NCBI GenBank assembly: GCA_003552985.1
Contig: PUPD01000026.1
Span: forward strand, 1 to 51,554
Origin: Spirochaetaceae bacterium
GTDB lineage: Bacteria; Spirochaetota; Spirochaetia; DSM-27196; SLAA01
Reading direction: 5' to 3'
Length of the DNA: 51,554 bases
The notes beneath the pieces are model-generated. The model saw only the letters and a program-made list of their open reading frames with translations, did no database searches and was not told where the DNA came from. Positions 25,417 to 34,029 of the stretch are shown in pieces. Each line of letters begins with the position of its first letter. Positions within the stretch are counted from its first letter, which is position 1. The position numbers and the translations under genes were made by a program.

Positions 25417-26370
25417 ATGAAGATTGTAGTCCTCGACGGATACACGTTGAACCCCGGTGACAACCCGTGGACCGGTGTAGAAGAGCTCGGCGAGTTGACG
25501 GTGTATGACCGCACGCCGCCCGAACAAGTGGTAGAGCGGGCAGAGGACGCGGAGATCGTGCTGACCAACAAGACCCCGATAACCCGCGAGTCACTTGACC
25601 AGCTGCCGAAGCTCCAGTTCATCAGCGTGCTCGCTACCGGCTACAATATCGTGGATATTGAAGCAGCGCGAGAGCGCAATATTTCCGTTTCCAACGTCCC
25701 GGTTTACGGCACTGATGCGGTTGCGGAGTATGTATTCGCCCTGATTACGAACCATTTCCGCCGACCGGGCTTGCACGCGGAACTGGTTCAGAAGGGGGAG
25801 TGGAAGAAGAGCGGTGACTTTTCGTTCTGGCGGACGCCGTTGGCTGAGCTTGCAGGCAAGACGATCGGCATCGTCGGTTTCGGCCGCATAGGTCAGCGCG
25901 TGGGCGAGTTGGCGAAGGCGTTCAAGATGCAGGTCCTGGCGCACGATGAGTACCGTGGCAACCCTGCTGCGTATGAGTTCGAATGGCGTGAACCGGAAGA
26001 GCTGTTTGCCGAAAGCGATGTCGTAACGCTGCACTGCAATCAAACGCCGAAGAATACCGGCATGGTTAACAGAGAGCTGCTTTCGCGGATGAAACAGGGA
26101 GCGTTCTTTATCAATACTGCCCGCGGAGGGCTTGTGAATGAGCCTGACCTCGCGCAGGCACTGAAGGACGGCACCCTTTCCGGCGCGGCGGTGGACGTCG
26201 TCTCCAAGGAACCGATCACCGATGATAATCCGTTGTTATCCGCGCCGAACATTCTGATCACGCCCCATATCGCGTGGGCAGCTCTTGAGGCGCGAATACG
26301 GCTTATGGATATCACGGTGGATAATATCCGTGCGTTTCAGAAGGGTGAGCCCATCAACGTGGTCAACTAA
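25417..26370 (+). CDS. D-2-hydroxyacid dehydrogenase (glycerate/glyoxylate reductase-like)
   Basis: 317 aa. NAD(P)-dependent enzyme of the D-isomer 2-hydroxyacid dehydrogenase family. The dinucleotide motif GFGRIGQ is near residue 154. The catalytic triad is visible as Arg in NTARGG (about 235), Glu near SKEPITDDNPLL and His in TPHIAWAALEAR (about 285); the HIAW form is common in glycerate dehydrogenase/hydroxypyruvate reductase. The likely reaction is reduction of hydroxypyruvate, glyoxylate or tartronate semialdehyde type substrates. GGAGG lies about 9 bases before the ATG. It heads the first operon of the sugar-acid island and carries the shared operator. Confidence 0.88.
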   Translation: MKIVVLDGYTLNPGDNPWTGVEELGELTVYDRTPPEQVVERAEDAEIVLTNKTPITRESLDQLPKLQFISVLATGYNIVDIEAARERNISVSNVPVYGTDAVAEYVFALITNHFRRPGLHAELVQKGEWKKSGDFSFWRTPLAELAGKTIGIVGFGRIGQRVGELAKAFKMQVLAHDEYRGNPAAYEFEWREPEELFAESDVVTLHCNQTPKNTGMVNRELLSRMKQGAFFINTARGGLVNEPDLAQALKDGTLSGAAVDVVSKEPITDDNPLLSAPNILITPHIAWAALEARIRLMDITVDNIRAFQKGEPINVVN

Positions 26371-26417
26371 CGCGCGATTGGCTTTGTGCGAGGCGCTTGA
26401 GTTCAGTGAGGGGAAAT

Positions 26418-26801
26418 ATGCGTAAGATTGTCATAGAGACCAACTCGGTGAGCGTGGAAGCGCAACTCTACGACACGCCTTCGGCGGAAGCCGTTGCAAA
26501 AGCTCTGCCGGTATCCGGCACGGCCAATCGGTGGGGCCAGGAGATCTACTTTTCGATTGGACTCACGGTTGATGTGGACTCCTCGGAGGTGGCAGAGAGT
26601 ATGCCGGTCGGAAGCCTGGCGTATTGGCCTCCGGGGCAGGCGTTCTGTATTCTCTTCGGAGCCACTCCGGCAAGCGGACAGGACGGGACGCCCACCCTGG
26701 CGAGTGCAGGGGCCCATATCGGTGAGGTGTCGGCTGACGCACGCGTGTTTGACCAGGTGCAGGCCGGCGAGACCGTCACGGTACGGCCGGCGTCGGAGTG
26801 A
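26418..26801 (+). CDS. Cyclophilin-like small protein (TM1367/DUF369-type)
   Basis: 127 aa. The patterns RWGQEIYFSIGL near residue 36 and AYWPPGQAFCILFGATPAS near 72 match the cyclophilin-like beta-barrel family typified by Thermotoga TM1367. That family lacks the usual proline-isomerase active-site residues and has no established function. The ATG at 26418 is preceded by GAGGGG. It lies 47 bases after the hydroxyacid dehydrogenase and should be in the same operon, which suggests a role linked to acid-sugar or hydroxyacid metabolism, but that is inference from position only. Confidence 0.75.
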   Translation: MRKIVIETNSVSVEAQLYDTPSAEAVAKALPVSGTANRWGQEIYFSIGLTVDVDSSEVAESMPVGSLAYWPPGQAFCILFGATPASGQDGTPTLASAGAHIGEVSADARVFDQVQAGETVTVRPASE

Positions 26802-26844
26802 GCTCAGCGCTGCGCCCTTTTAAATTGAGCAATTGCGGAAAACG

Positions 26845-26868
26845 CCGGCCGGGGACGGCCCCGGCCGG
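26845..26868. terminator. Perfect 10-bp hairpin between operon genes
   Basis: CCGGCCGGGG-ACGG-CCCCGGCCGG, a perfect stem with a four-base loop, in the 112-base gap before the permease gene. No T-run follows. It may terminate partly or stabilise the upstream mRNA. Confidence 0.45.
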
Positions 26869-26913
26869 GTTATCGTCCGCGCCCGGGACGGGATAACGAG
26901 GTAACCTGCTTCT

Positions 26914-27882
26914 GTGAACGAGCTTCTGTTAGTCTTAACAGTGACATTCGGAAGCGTTGTCCTCGGGTACGTTATCCGCGTTGTCCCGGCGCCGCCGCTA
27001 GGCGCGATCACCGAAAACCGAGCCCGGATATCGAAAGCACTCAAGATCGGGGCGATTTTCGTTCTGAATCCGATTCCGATCATCAACTCGTTCTGGGGAT
27101 TGTCCCTCAGCCACGGCATCTTGCTGACGTTTCCGTTCCTGGGCATTCTCTCGGTAAGCATCGGCGGCGCGAGCGCAATCGTCTTGAATCATCTGTTTCG
27201 AATTCCTCCTAAGCGCGCCGCTTCGGTCTTTATTGCCGGGGCCTTCACCAACATAATCAGCCTGGGCGGGCTGGTTGTGTTCGCTTTCTATGGGCACGAT
27301 GGTTACGCGCTGGTCCCCTTGTTCAACACGTTTGTGTCGTTTGCATACTACGCGTTCGGCTATCCGATCTCGCATCAGCTGAGTCTGGAGAATCGCGAAC
27401 GCTTTTCCTTTTCGTCGGGTGTACTCCTGGAACGCCCGTATCTACTCATTCCGCTGGCCTCGATTCTAATCGGGACCGTACTCAATCTGGCCGGCACCGC
27501 CCGGCCGGCGTTCCTTGAGCCGCTTGCAGGATTTTTAATACCTGTCATATCAACGCTGATCGGCCTATCGATTGGGCTTTCGCTAAGCTTCGGGCGCATT
27601 GGGGCTTATCGTAAAGAGGTGATGCTGGTTTCGATAATCAAGTTCATGATAGTGCCCGCGCTTATGATTCCGCTGGGAATTACGCTTGGCCTACCCAATG
27701 TCGGCGATGGGCTTGCCTTCAACGTGCTGATCATCCTTTCGGTAATGCCGGTCGCCTTCAATGCGCTGATCCCGCCGGTTGTCTACGGTTTCGATCTCGA
27801 TCTGGCAAACTCAGCTTGGGTTGTGACGACCTCGGCGGTAGGCGCGATTCTGCCGCTGCTCTATATTGTGCTGATTCGTTGA
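26914..27882 (+). CDS. AEC (auxin efflux carrier) family permease
   Basis: 322 aa, about ten hydrophobic spans in two similar halves, as in the AEC/bile acid-type fold. Spans include LLLVLTVTFGSVVLGYVI at the N-terminus, VLNPIPIINSFWGLSL, LLTFPFLGILSVSIGGASAIVL, PLASILIGTVLNLAG, IIKFMIVPALMIPLGITLGLP and a final SAVGAILPLLYIVLIR. Bacterial members move malate, malonate or other carboxylates, so a carboxylate or sugar-acid substrate fits the island. The start is a GTG with only a distant GAGG, so translation may be weak. It follows the cyclophilin-like gene after a hairpin and precedes an acid-sugar dehydratase by 35 bases. Confidence 0.8.
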   Translation: MNELLLVLTVTFGSVVLGYVIRVVPAPPLGAITENRARISKALKIGAIFVLNPIPIINSFWGLSLSHGILLTFPFLGILSVSIGGASAIVLNHLFRIPPKRAASVFIAGAFTNIISLGGLVVFAFYGHDGYALVPLFNTFVSFAYYAFGYPISHQLSLENRERFSFSSGVLLERPYLLIPLASILIGTVLNLAGTARPAFLEPLAGFLIPVISTLIGLSIGLSLSFGRIGAYRKEVMLVSIIKFMIVPALMIPLGITLGLPNVGDGLAFNVLIILSVMPVAFNALIPPVVYGFDLDLANSAWVVTTSAVGAILPLLYIVLIR

Positions 27883-27917
27883 CCGGTAGAATGCCGTGAG
27901 GATGAGGGAGGAAACCC

Positions 27918-29087
27918 GTGAAGATCACCGATATTGAATCGCACGTACTGCTGGCCCCGAACTTCGATGTGACGAAAACTTCGAGTGCGCAGGACAGCTT
28001 CGTGGTGGTGGTACACACAGACGAAGGCATCACCGGGGTCGGCGAGTCCGACCTGAATCCGTGGATAGCTCGCGCCTGCCTGGAAGCTCCCGCCACGCAC
28101 ACGATGAGCCGCGGAATGAAGAATCTTCTGATTGGGCAGGACCCGTTGAAGATCGAGTCGCTGTGGGAGCGCGTGTATGTCGGTACGGCGATGGACGGAC
28201 GACGGGGAGCCCTGATCCATGCGCTGGGAGCCGTCGATATGGCACTGTGGGACATCAAAGGCAAGGCCGCCGGTAAGCCGGTATACCAGCTGTTGGGTGG
28301 CGAGGCGCGAGATGCCGTGACCCCGTATGCTTCGCTGCAACCGTCAGGAGACTCTTTCGAGATGTATCGGGATAGCCTTGTTGAATGGGCGCTCCGCGCG
28401 AAGGAGCTGGGTTTCAGAGCCGTGAAGGCTGAGGTTACGCTGAACGGCCCGTATGCGCACAACAATCTTGTCGAGTCCTACGAGCGCCACACCGAGATCA
28501 TTGCTGCTGTGAGAAACGCGATCGGACCGGAGATCACCCTCATGGTCGATGTGCAGTACATGTGGGATGACTTTGCGTCCGCAATCGCAGTAGTCAGAGA
28601 TTGGGGTGAGTTCAATCTCTTCTTCCTAGAAACTCCAATTTGGGTCGACAAGCTGCACGACTATGCTCGGCTCCAAGAGGAAGCTCCTATGAAGATCGCC
28701 ATGGGTGAGTGGCTTGCGACCCGGCATGAGTTCAGCGCGGCGATCGAATACGGCAAACTGGACGTTGTTCAGCCTGATATTGGCCGGGTCGGTGGACTGA
28801 CCGAGGCCCTAGTCGTCTGTGAAATGGCGCGCGATCATGGGCGTTTGGTGGTCCCACACTGTTGGAAGACCGGGATATCGGTTTCCGCGGCTGCGCATTT
28901 GGCCTTTGTGACTCACAACTGCCCCTTCATCGAGTATCTCCCACCGCAGATATGCGAAGAGGTGCTGCGTCGAGAACTGGTGGAGGAAGACCTCACGATG
29001 GTCGACGGCACTATTCAGCCGCCCACTGCTCCCGGGCTCGGTATAGAGCTCGACTGGGACACACTCAAGCGGTTTGAAGTAGAGTAA
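27918..29087 (+). CDS. Mandelate racemase-subgroup acid-sugar dehydratase (copy 1)
   Basis: 389-aa enolase superfamily enzyme with the N-terminal capping domain (VVVHTDEGITGVGESD, ALGAVDMALWDIKGKAAGKPVYQLLGG) and a C-terminal barrel. Metal ligands are visible as Asp in MVDVQYMW (about 211), Glu in LETP (about 238) and Glu in MGEWLATR (about 264). The general acid/base pair Asp in QPDIGRVGG (about 288) and His in VPHCWKTG (about 314) marks the mandelate racemase subgroup. The usual KxK appears as KAE near 170, so one Lys is replaced. The likely reaction is dehydration of an aldonate or aldarate to a 2-keto-3-deoxy acid; the substrate cannot be read from sequence. GTG start with GGGAGG upstream. 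Confidence 0.87.
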   Translation: MKITDIESHVLLAPNFDVTKTSSAQDSFVVVVHTDEGITGVGESDLNPWIARACLEAPATHTMSRGMKNLLIGQDPLKIESLWERVYVGTAMDGRRGALIHALGAVDMALWDIKGKAAGKPVYQLLGGEARDAVTPYASLQPSGDSFEMYRDSLVEWALRAKELGFRAVKAEVTLNGPYAHNNLVESYERHTEIIAAVRNAIGPEITLMVDVQYMWDDFASAIAVVRDWGEFNLFFLETPIWVDKLHDYARLQEEAPMKIAMGEWLATRHEFSAAIEYGKLDVVQPDIGRVGGLTEALVVCEMARDHGRLVVPHCWKTGISVSAAAHLAFVTHNCPFIEYLPPQICEEVLRRELVEEDLTMVDGTIQPPTAPGLGIELDWDTLKRFEVE

Positions 29088-29089
29088 GC

Positions 29090-29911
29090 TCAGACGCCGG
29101 CGTATGCGAGGAAGCCGCCGTCCACCGGAACGACGGCGCCGTTGATGAAGGCGGCACGCTCGCTGCCGAGGAAGGCGACCAGCTCGGCGACCTCTTCAGG
29201 AGTGCCGTAGCGCCCCGCCGGAACCGCCTGGAGTACCTGTTCGCCGCGTTCGGTCAGGGCGCCGGTTTCAGCGTCGATTAGCAGGAAGCGGTTCTGTTCG
29301 GTTAGGACGAATCCGGGGGCTACGGCGTTCACCCGGATCTGTTTAGAGTACACCTGATTCATATGCACCGCGAGCCACTGCGTGAAGCTGTTGGCGGCGG
29401 CCTTTCCGTTGCAATAGGCCAGTGCCCGTGTCAGTGGTTGGATACCGGCGACCGAGGTTATGTTGACTATTGCACCGGTACCGCGTTCGGCCATGACTCT
29501 CCCGACAGCCTGACAACACATGACTATGCTCAGGTAGTTCAGGTCCATCACCTTTCTGATATCATCCGGATTGAGGTGAAAGAACGATAGATCCGGCGAG
29601 GTCGTTGTGCGCGCGTGACTGCCTCCGGCTCCGTTCACTAGGAGGTCGACCGTATCCAACTGCGCCAGCGTATCATTCAAGGCAGCGGTTACGCTGTCAT
29701 GCGACGTTACGTCGCACTGCACTGCAACGGCGTCTCCTCCCCCCTGGCGGATCCCATCGACCGTGTGCCGGGCTTTTTCTATCGAGAGGTCCCATACGGC
29801 CACGCGAAAACCGTCGGCCGCCAGTCGCGTCGCCGTCGCTCCGAGAATCGCCCCACCCCCGCCGGTGACCACGGCGCGTTTCTGTGTTTGATTCTCGTCA
29901 CCCTTCGCCAT
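29090..29911 (-). CDS. uxuB: D-fructuronate reductase / D-mannonate oxidoreductase, SDR type
   Basis: 273-aa classical short-chain dehydrogenase closely resembling the Bacillus-type UxuB (YjmF). The dinucleotide loop is TGGGGAILGATATRL near residue 18 and the NGAGG motif is near 90. The catalytic Ser is in NITSVAG and the catalytic Tyr/Lys in AYCNGKAA. The telling C-terminal block NAVAPGFVLTEQNRFLL and VPVDGGFLAYAGV is the UxuB-specific pattern. It interconverts D-fructuronate and D-mannonate with NAD(P)H. It is the only leftward gene inside the first part of the island and is divergent from the transketolase operon. The TATACT box ends 10 bases before the ATG, with no spaced Shine-Dalgarno. 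Confidence 0.85.
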   Translation of the reverse strand: MAKGDENQTQKRAVVTGGGGAILGATATRLAADGFRVAVWDLSIEKARHTVDGIRQGGGDAVAVQCDVTSHDSVTAALNDTLAQLDTVDLLVNGAGGSHARTTTSPDLSFFHLNPDDIRKVMDLNYLSIVMCCQAVGRVMAERGTGAIVNITSVAGIQPLTRALAYCNGKAAANSFTQWLAVHMNQVYSKQIRVNAVAPGFVLTEQNRFLLIDAETGALTERGEQVLQAVPAGRYGTPEEVAELVAFLGSERAAFINGAVVPVDGGFLAYAGV

Positions 29912-29921
29912 CTCGAGCTGG

Positions 29922-29951
29922 AGTATAGTGCAACGTCTGACCGCACCGCAA
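29922..29951 (-). promoter_or_regulatory. uxuB promoter, short leader
   Basis: Reading leftward, TTGCGG (29951-29946), an 18-base spacer and TATACT (29927-29922), then 10 bases to the ATG at 29911. It is divergent from the transketolase promoter 55 bases to the right. Confidence 0.55.
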
Positions 29952-30005
29952 CCGGCGGCTCGAACTTCGGCGTAAGCATATTGCGCGGAACCGGCTAAGC
30001 GGAGT

Positions 30006-30034
30006 TTGACAACTCGGGCAAGCTAGTGTAATAT
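30006..30034 (+). promoter_or_regulatory. Transketolase operon promoter
   Basis: Perfect TTGACA (30006-30011), a 17-base spacer and TAATAT (30029-30034). The shared operator copy 2 begins inside the -10 box. Confidence 0.75.
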
Positions 30035-30052
30035 ACATCAAATATATCAGAT
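30030..30052 (+). promoter_or_regulatory. Shared operator, copy 2
   Basis: AATATAC-ATCAAA-TATATCAGAT, identical to copy 1 at 25319-25341 outside the six central bases. It overlaps the -10 box and the predicted transcription start, the arrangement expected of a repressor site. Confidence 0.75.
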
Positions 30053-30066
30053 GAGGGCGAAGCAGT

Positions 30067-30960
30067 ATGCATTATCACTCGGAGGAGCTCGTTACGGATA
30101 TAAGCCGGCGGGCGCAGGAGTATCGGATCGAGGTGCTGAAAATGGTGCACCGGGCCCAGACCGGGCACCTGGGCGGCGCTTTCTCGGCTGCTGAGATCAT
30201 GTCGGCCTTGTACTTTCACCATCTTAAGGTGGATCCGGCAAATCCGAACTGGGAGAGTCGCGACCGCTTGCTGTTCTCGAAGGGGCATGCGTGTGCGATG
30301 CTGTACACCGTGCTCGCGCACCGCGGATTCTTCCCGCCTGATGAACTACAGACCTTTCGTCAGTTCAACAGTCGGCTGCAGGGACATCCTGAACCGCAGA
30401 AGACGCCCGGCGTCGAGATTGCGGCCGGCCCGCTGGGGCATGGCGTGGCGATCGGTGTTGGGATGGCGCTCGCGTTGCGGGATTCGGCGACAAGCAAGCC
30501 ATCGGCTGAGTTAACGCCTTCACCGCGCGCGAGTAAGGCGAATGTTTATGTTGTGCTGGGTGACGGCGAGGTCAACGCCGGCGTTGTCTGGGAAGGGGTT
30601 ATGTCGGCTGCCAAGTTCAGGCTCGGCAACCTGACGGCGATTCTTGATTACAACGGGACCCAGCAAACCGGCTCCACGGCCGAGAGCATGCCTACCGAGC
30701 CTATCGCCGAGAAGTGGGCGGCGTTTGGGTGGCACGTCCAGGAGATACACGGCCACAACGCGGCGGAGGTGCTCGATGCGCTGGACCGGGCGGATGAGGT
30801 GCACGCTCGGCCCAGCATAATCATCGCCCGCACAACCAAAGGAAAGGGCGTGAGCTTTATGGAGTACGATCATCGTTGGCATGGGCAGCCGCCGACCGAC
30901 GAGCAGTATCAGACAGCGCTGGCGGAACTCGAGGAAGGGTTAAAGCAATGGCAGAAGTAG
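30067..30960 (+). CDS. Transketolase N-terminal subunit
   Basis: 297 aa covering only the thiamine diphosphate (pyrophosphate-binding) half of transketolase. Motifs are TGHLGGAFSAAEIMSALYF near residue 32, LFSKGHACAMLY near 75, GPLGHGVAIGVGMALAL near 125 and the TPP motif GDGEVNAGVVWEGVMSA through LDYNG near 160-200. It forms the active enzyme with the C-terminal subunit encoded next. Transketolase moves two-carbon glycolyl units from ketoses to aldoses. No clear Shine-Dalgarno is spaced from the ATG (weak GGGCGAAG). It is first in an operon under the shared operator. Confidence 0.92.
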   Translation: MHYHSEELVTDISRRAQEYRIEVLKMVHRAQTGHLGGAFSAAEIMSALYFHHLKVDPANPNWESRDRLLFSKGHACAMLYTVLAHRGFFPPDELQTFRQFNSRLQGHPEPQKTPGVEIAAGPLGHGVAIGVGMALALRDSATSKPSAELTPSPRASKANVYVVLGDGEVNAGVVWEGVMSAAKFRLGNLTAILDYNGTQQTGSTAESMPTEPIAEKWAAFGWHVQEIHGHNAAEVLDALDRADEVHARPSIIIARTTKGKGVSFMEYDHRWHGQPPTDEQYQTALAELEEGLKQWQK

Positions 30961-31895
30961 TATCAATGCGAAAAGCGTATGGAGACGCGCTTGTTGCCCT
31001 CGGGCATGAGCGTTCGGATGTCGTCGTGCTGAGCGCGGACGTGTCGAACTCCGATCACAGTTTCATGTTCGCCGAGGTGTTCCCCGACCGGTTCTTCAAC
31101 GTCGGGATTGCGGAACAGGCGCTCGTCGACGTCTCGGTTGGACTGGCGCTGGCCGGCAGAGTTCCGCTCGCCAACACGTTTGCAGCGTTTTTCGCCACCC
31201 GGGCTGTTGAGATGGTCAGAACGCACGCGTGTTACGGAGGCGCGAAGATAAAACTGATGGGGGCGTACGCCGGCCTCTCGGATTCGTTCGACGGCCCCAC
31301 TCACCACTGTATTACCGATCTCGCGATCATGCGCAGTCTTCCCAATATGACGGTTGTAGTGCCGAGCGACCCCAACTCGCTCAGCAGTTTTCTTCCCCAG
31401 ATTGCAGCCTGGGATGGTCCGGTCTATTGTCGGCTCAACCGGAACGCCGTGCCGGTGCTGTTCGATGACGGATACAGCCCTGAGATCGGCCGGGCGGTCA
31501 CGGTGCGTGAGGGCGGAGACGTTACCATCATCGCGTGCGGAGTGATGGTGGACCGCGCGTTGCAGGCCGCGCAGTCTCTGCAGAGCAGCGGGATTGAGGC
31601 GCGAGTCGTCGAGATGCACACCGTCAAGCCGCTTGACGTAGATGCAATAGCAGCGGCCGCGCGGGAAACCGGAGCAATTGTCACCGCGGAAGAACACAAT
31701 GTGCTCGGCGGGCTCGGCGGCGCGGTGACCGAGGTTGTGTGCGACCATGCGCCTGTGCCGGTTCGGCGTGTGGGAGTCGCCGACCGCTTTACCGAAACCG
31801 GCCCGTATGAGATGCTGTTGGACAATTACGGACTCGCGGTTGAGGATGTCGTGAAAGCGGCTCGGTCGGCGATTGAAGCCAAGAAAGAGCGCTGA
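30948..31895 (+). CDS. Transketolase C-terminal subunit
   Basis: 315 aa with the pyrimidine-binding and C-terminal domains of transketolase. Motifs are VVLSADVSNSDHSF near residue 25, NVGIAEQALVDVSVGLALAG near 50 with the catalytic Glu of GIAEQ, THHCITDLAIMRSLPNMTVVVPSD near 118, and a C-terminal part IIACGVMVDRALQAAQ, HTVKPLDVDAI. The ATG at 30948 overlaps the N-terminal subunit gene by 13 bases, so the two are translationally coupled. Together they make one heterotetramer-type enzyme. Two-gene transketolases are common in some bacteria and recur in specialised sugar-breakdown clusters. Confidence 0.92.
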   Translation: MAEVVSMRKAYGDALVALGHERSDVVVLSADVSNSDHSFMFAEVFPDRFFNVGIAEQALVDVSVGLALAGRVPLANTFAAFFATRAVEMVRTHACYGGAKIKLMGAYAGLSDSFDGPTHHCITDLAIMRSLPNMTVVVPSDPNSLSSFLPQIAAWDGPVYCRLNRNAVPVLFDDGYSPEIGRAVTVREGGDVTIIACGVMVDRALQAAQSLQSSGIEARVVEMHTVKPLDVDAIAAAARETGAIVTAEEHNVLGGLGGAVTEVVCDHAPVPVRRVGVADRFTETGPYEMLLDNYGLAVEDVVKAARSAIEAKKER

Positions 31896-31908
31896 AGAGG
31901 AGGGAGCT

Positions 31909-32823
31909 ATGAAGGAACCGATTCAAGAATACGCCAAGATTGGACTTGTCCACTTTATGCTGTGGAAAGACTGCATAAAGGGAGCAGGCGACCCGAGTAC
32001 GGTCAACACCATCCTTGATGACCCTTACTTTGGAGCAGTCGAGGTCTCGTGGATCAACGACGACGCTCAGCGCAAGGCGGTCGCCGAGGCAATTCGGCGC
32101 AGTGGAAAGGCGGTGGCTTTTGGAGCCCAGCCGGTGCTCCTCACCCAGAAGCTCGATATCAACCATCTGGACGAGAATGAACGCCGGCGGGGTGTCGATG
32201 CGGTGCTTTCGGTAATTCCTCAGGCCTACGAGCTCGGTGCACATGGGTTTGGCTTGCTCAGTGGTAAGGACGTACCCGAGTCCAATCGCGACCGCGCTAA
32301 GGAACAGCTGGTTAAGTCGCTTGTTGAGATCGGCAGGGAGCTCGGTAATCACGGGAGTACGCCGCTGGTGCTGGAGACCTTCGATCGGGTCCCTTACGGG
32401 AAGAACTGCCTGATCGGCCCCAATGAGGAAGCGGCCGAGGTCGCGAGGGAGGTCCGCAAGAGCATTCCGAGTTTCGGCTTGATGATCGATCTGAGCCATC
32501 TTCCGTTGCAGGGTGAAAGCGCTCAGGATGCCTGGGCTGCTGCGGGAGAATACGTTGTGCACGCGCACATGGGCAATTGCGTCATGGAGAAGCCCGAGCA
32601 TCCGATGAATGGCGATGAGCATCCGCCGCTCGGTATTCCCGACGGAGAAAACGGGGTTGATGAGCTTGCCGATTATCTGAAAGTGCTCTTGGACGGCGGG
32701 TACCTCAGCAAAGCACGCAAGCCGTTTCTCAGCTTCGAGGTCAGTGTGTTCGGGGATCTGACCCAGCAACAGGTCATTGAGCAATCCAAGCAGACGCTTG
32801 ATGCGGCATGGGCCCGCCTATAA
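31909..32823 (+). CDS. Xylose-isomerase-like TIM-barrel sugar isomerase/epimerase
   Basis: 304-aa protein of the AP endonuclease 2/sugar isomerase family. Four likely divalent-metal ligands are present at the barrel strand ends: Glu in LVLETFDR (about 157), Asp in MIDLSHLPL (about 198), His in VVHAHMGNC (about 221) and Glu in FLSFEVSVF (about 278). The family isomerises or epimerises sugars, sugar phosphates and keto acids; the substrate is not set by these motifs. The ATG at 31909 is preceded by GAGGAGGGAG and lies 13 bases after the transketolase C subunit, so it is cotranscribed with it and probably acts on a transketolase substrate or product. Confidence 0.83.
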   Translation: MKEPIQEYAKIGLVHFMLWKDCIKGAGDPSTVNTILDDPYFGAVEVSWINDDAQRKAVAEAIRRSGKAVAFGAQPVLLTQKLDINHLDENERRRGVDAVLSVIPQAYELGAHGFGLLSGKDVPESNRDRAKEQLVKSLVEIGRELGNHGSTPLVLETFDRVPYGKNCLIGPNEEAAEVAREVRKSIPSFGLMIDLSHLPLQGESAQDAWAAAGEYVVHAHMGNCVMEKPEHPMNGDEHPPLGIPDGENGVDELADYLKVLLDGGYLSKARKPFLSFEVSVFGDLTQQQVIEQSKQTLDAAWARL

Positions 32824-32877
32824 GGCCGGTGCAGCATGGCCTGAGTGTCTCGCGGTAGCGGATGAAGCGGCGCCGTT

Positions 32878-33984
32878 GTGAGTAACACAGCGCGAATTGC
32901 AAACGTAGAAGCCGGGCATTACCGAATCCCGCTCGCTCGGACACTGAGCGATTCCACCCACGGTGAGATCGGCTCGTTCGAGCTGGTTACGGTTCGGCTG
33001 TGGGACGACGCGGGCTATGACGGCGTCGGGTACACCTACACCGTCGGTTACGGGGGCTCGGCGATTCGCGAGCTGATCGAGCGAGAGGTGGCGCCACTGC
33101 TGAAGACGCTGGACAGCACTCGGCCTGAGGCGGTCTGGCAGGCGATGTGGTGGCGCCTCCACTACGTGGGGCGTGGGGGGATCGCGGGATTCGCGACCTC
33201 GGCGGTAGACATGGCTCTCCACGATCTGTCCGCCAAGCGCGCCGGGCAGCCGTTGTGGCGGTTTCTCGGCGGGGCACGTGACCGCGTTCCGGCGTACGCC
33301 GGCGGGGTAGACCTGGAGTTTACCCTCGATGAGCTGCTGGCCGAGGTCAGGGAGTATCGGGCGGAAGGCTTCACGGCGGTTAAGATCAAGGTTGGACGGG
33401 ATCGCCTGGAAGAAGATGTAGCACGCGTACGTGCCGTCCGCCGGGAGCTCGGATGGGAGTTCACCTTGATGGCGGATGCGAATATGCGCTGGTCCACGCA
33501 TGCTGCGATGCGCGCGATACAGGCGCTCCGCGATCAAAATCTGTACTGGCTGGAAGAGCCGATTGCGCCGGACGACGAGGAAGGGCACCGACAACTCGCG
33601 GCGCTGGGAGTCCCGATCGCAACGGGTGAGAACCTGCATACCGAGGCTGAGTTCGAGCGCATGGGCCGGCGAGGGAGGGTCGCAGTGCTGCAGCCCGATG
33701 TCACCAATGTCGGTGGCGTAACCGCCTGGAGAAAAGTGGCCGCAACTGCCGGCGCGCGTGGCGTTCCGGTTAGCTCTCACGGTGCACATGACGTGCACGC
33801 TCACCTGCTTGGCGCCACACCGAACGCCGGCTTCCTGGAAGTACATCGGTTCGGCCTGGATGCGTTTCTTACTCACAATCTGCAGCTGGATGCGGGCGCT
33901 GCCGTTCTGCCGGAGCGCCCGGGGACCGGTTTAGGCTTCAAGTGGGACGTGTTGGCCGATTACCAGGTAGACGGCGTCGGCTGA
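32878..33984 (+). CDS. Mandelate racemase-subgroup acid-sugar dehydratase (copy 2)
   Basis: 368-aa enolase superfamily enzyme. Ligand and base motifs are KIK in FTAVKIKV (about 169-171), Asp in MADANMRW (about 199), Glu in WLEEPIAPDDEEGH (about 226), Glu in IATGENLHT (about 251), Asp in QPDVTNVGGVTAW (about 277) and His in SSHGAHDVHAHL (about 301). The overall pattern, with LEEPIAPDDEEGH and IATGENLHTEAEF, is closest to the galactarate/talarate and related aldarate/aldonate dehydratases, but specificity cannot be assigned. The GTG start has no clear ribosome site, so it may depend on the upstream gene 54 bases away. It is the last gene of the transketolase operon before a new promoter. Confidence 0.87.
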   Translation: MSNTARIANVEAGHYRIPLARTLSDSTHGEIGSFELVTVRLWDDAGYDGVGYTYTVGYGGSAIRELIEREVAPLLKTLDSTRPEAVWQAMWWRLHYVGRGGIAGFATSAVDMALHDLSAKRAGQPLWRFLGGARDRVPAYAGGVDLEFTLDELLAEVREYRAEGFTAVKIKVGRDRLEEDVARVRAVRRELGWEFTLMADANMRWSTHAAMRAIQALRDQNLYWLEEPIAPDDEEGHRQLAALGVPIATGENLHTEAEFERMGRRGRVAVLQPDVTNVGGVTAWRKVAATAGARGVPVSSHGAHDVHAHLLGATPNAGFLEVHRFGLDAFLTHNLQLDAGAAVLPERPGTGLGFKWDVLADYQVDGVG

Positions 33985-34029
33985 CAGACGCTGATAATGC
34001 CGCAGAGGCGGTACGCGTTGCCCCCCCAA

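Noticed and set aside
32818-33876. 352-codon open frame on the minus strand, and a similar 331-codon frame at 31789-32784
   Set aside because: Both are antisense to metabolic genes with clear motifs and have no independent support.
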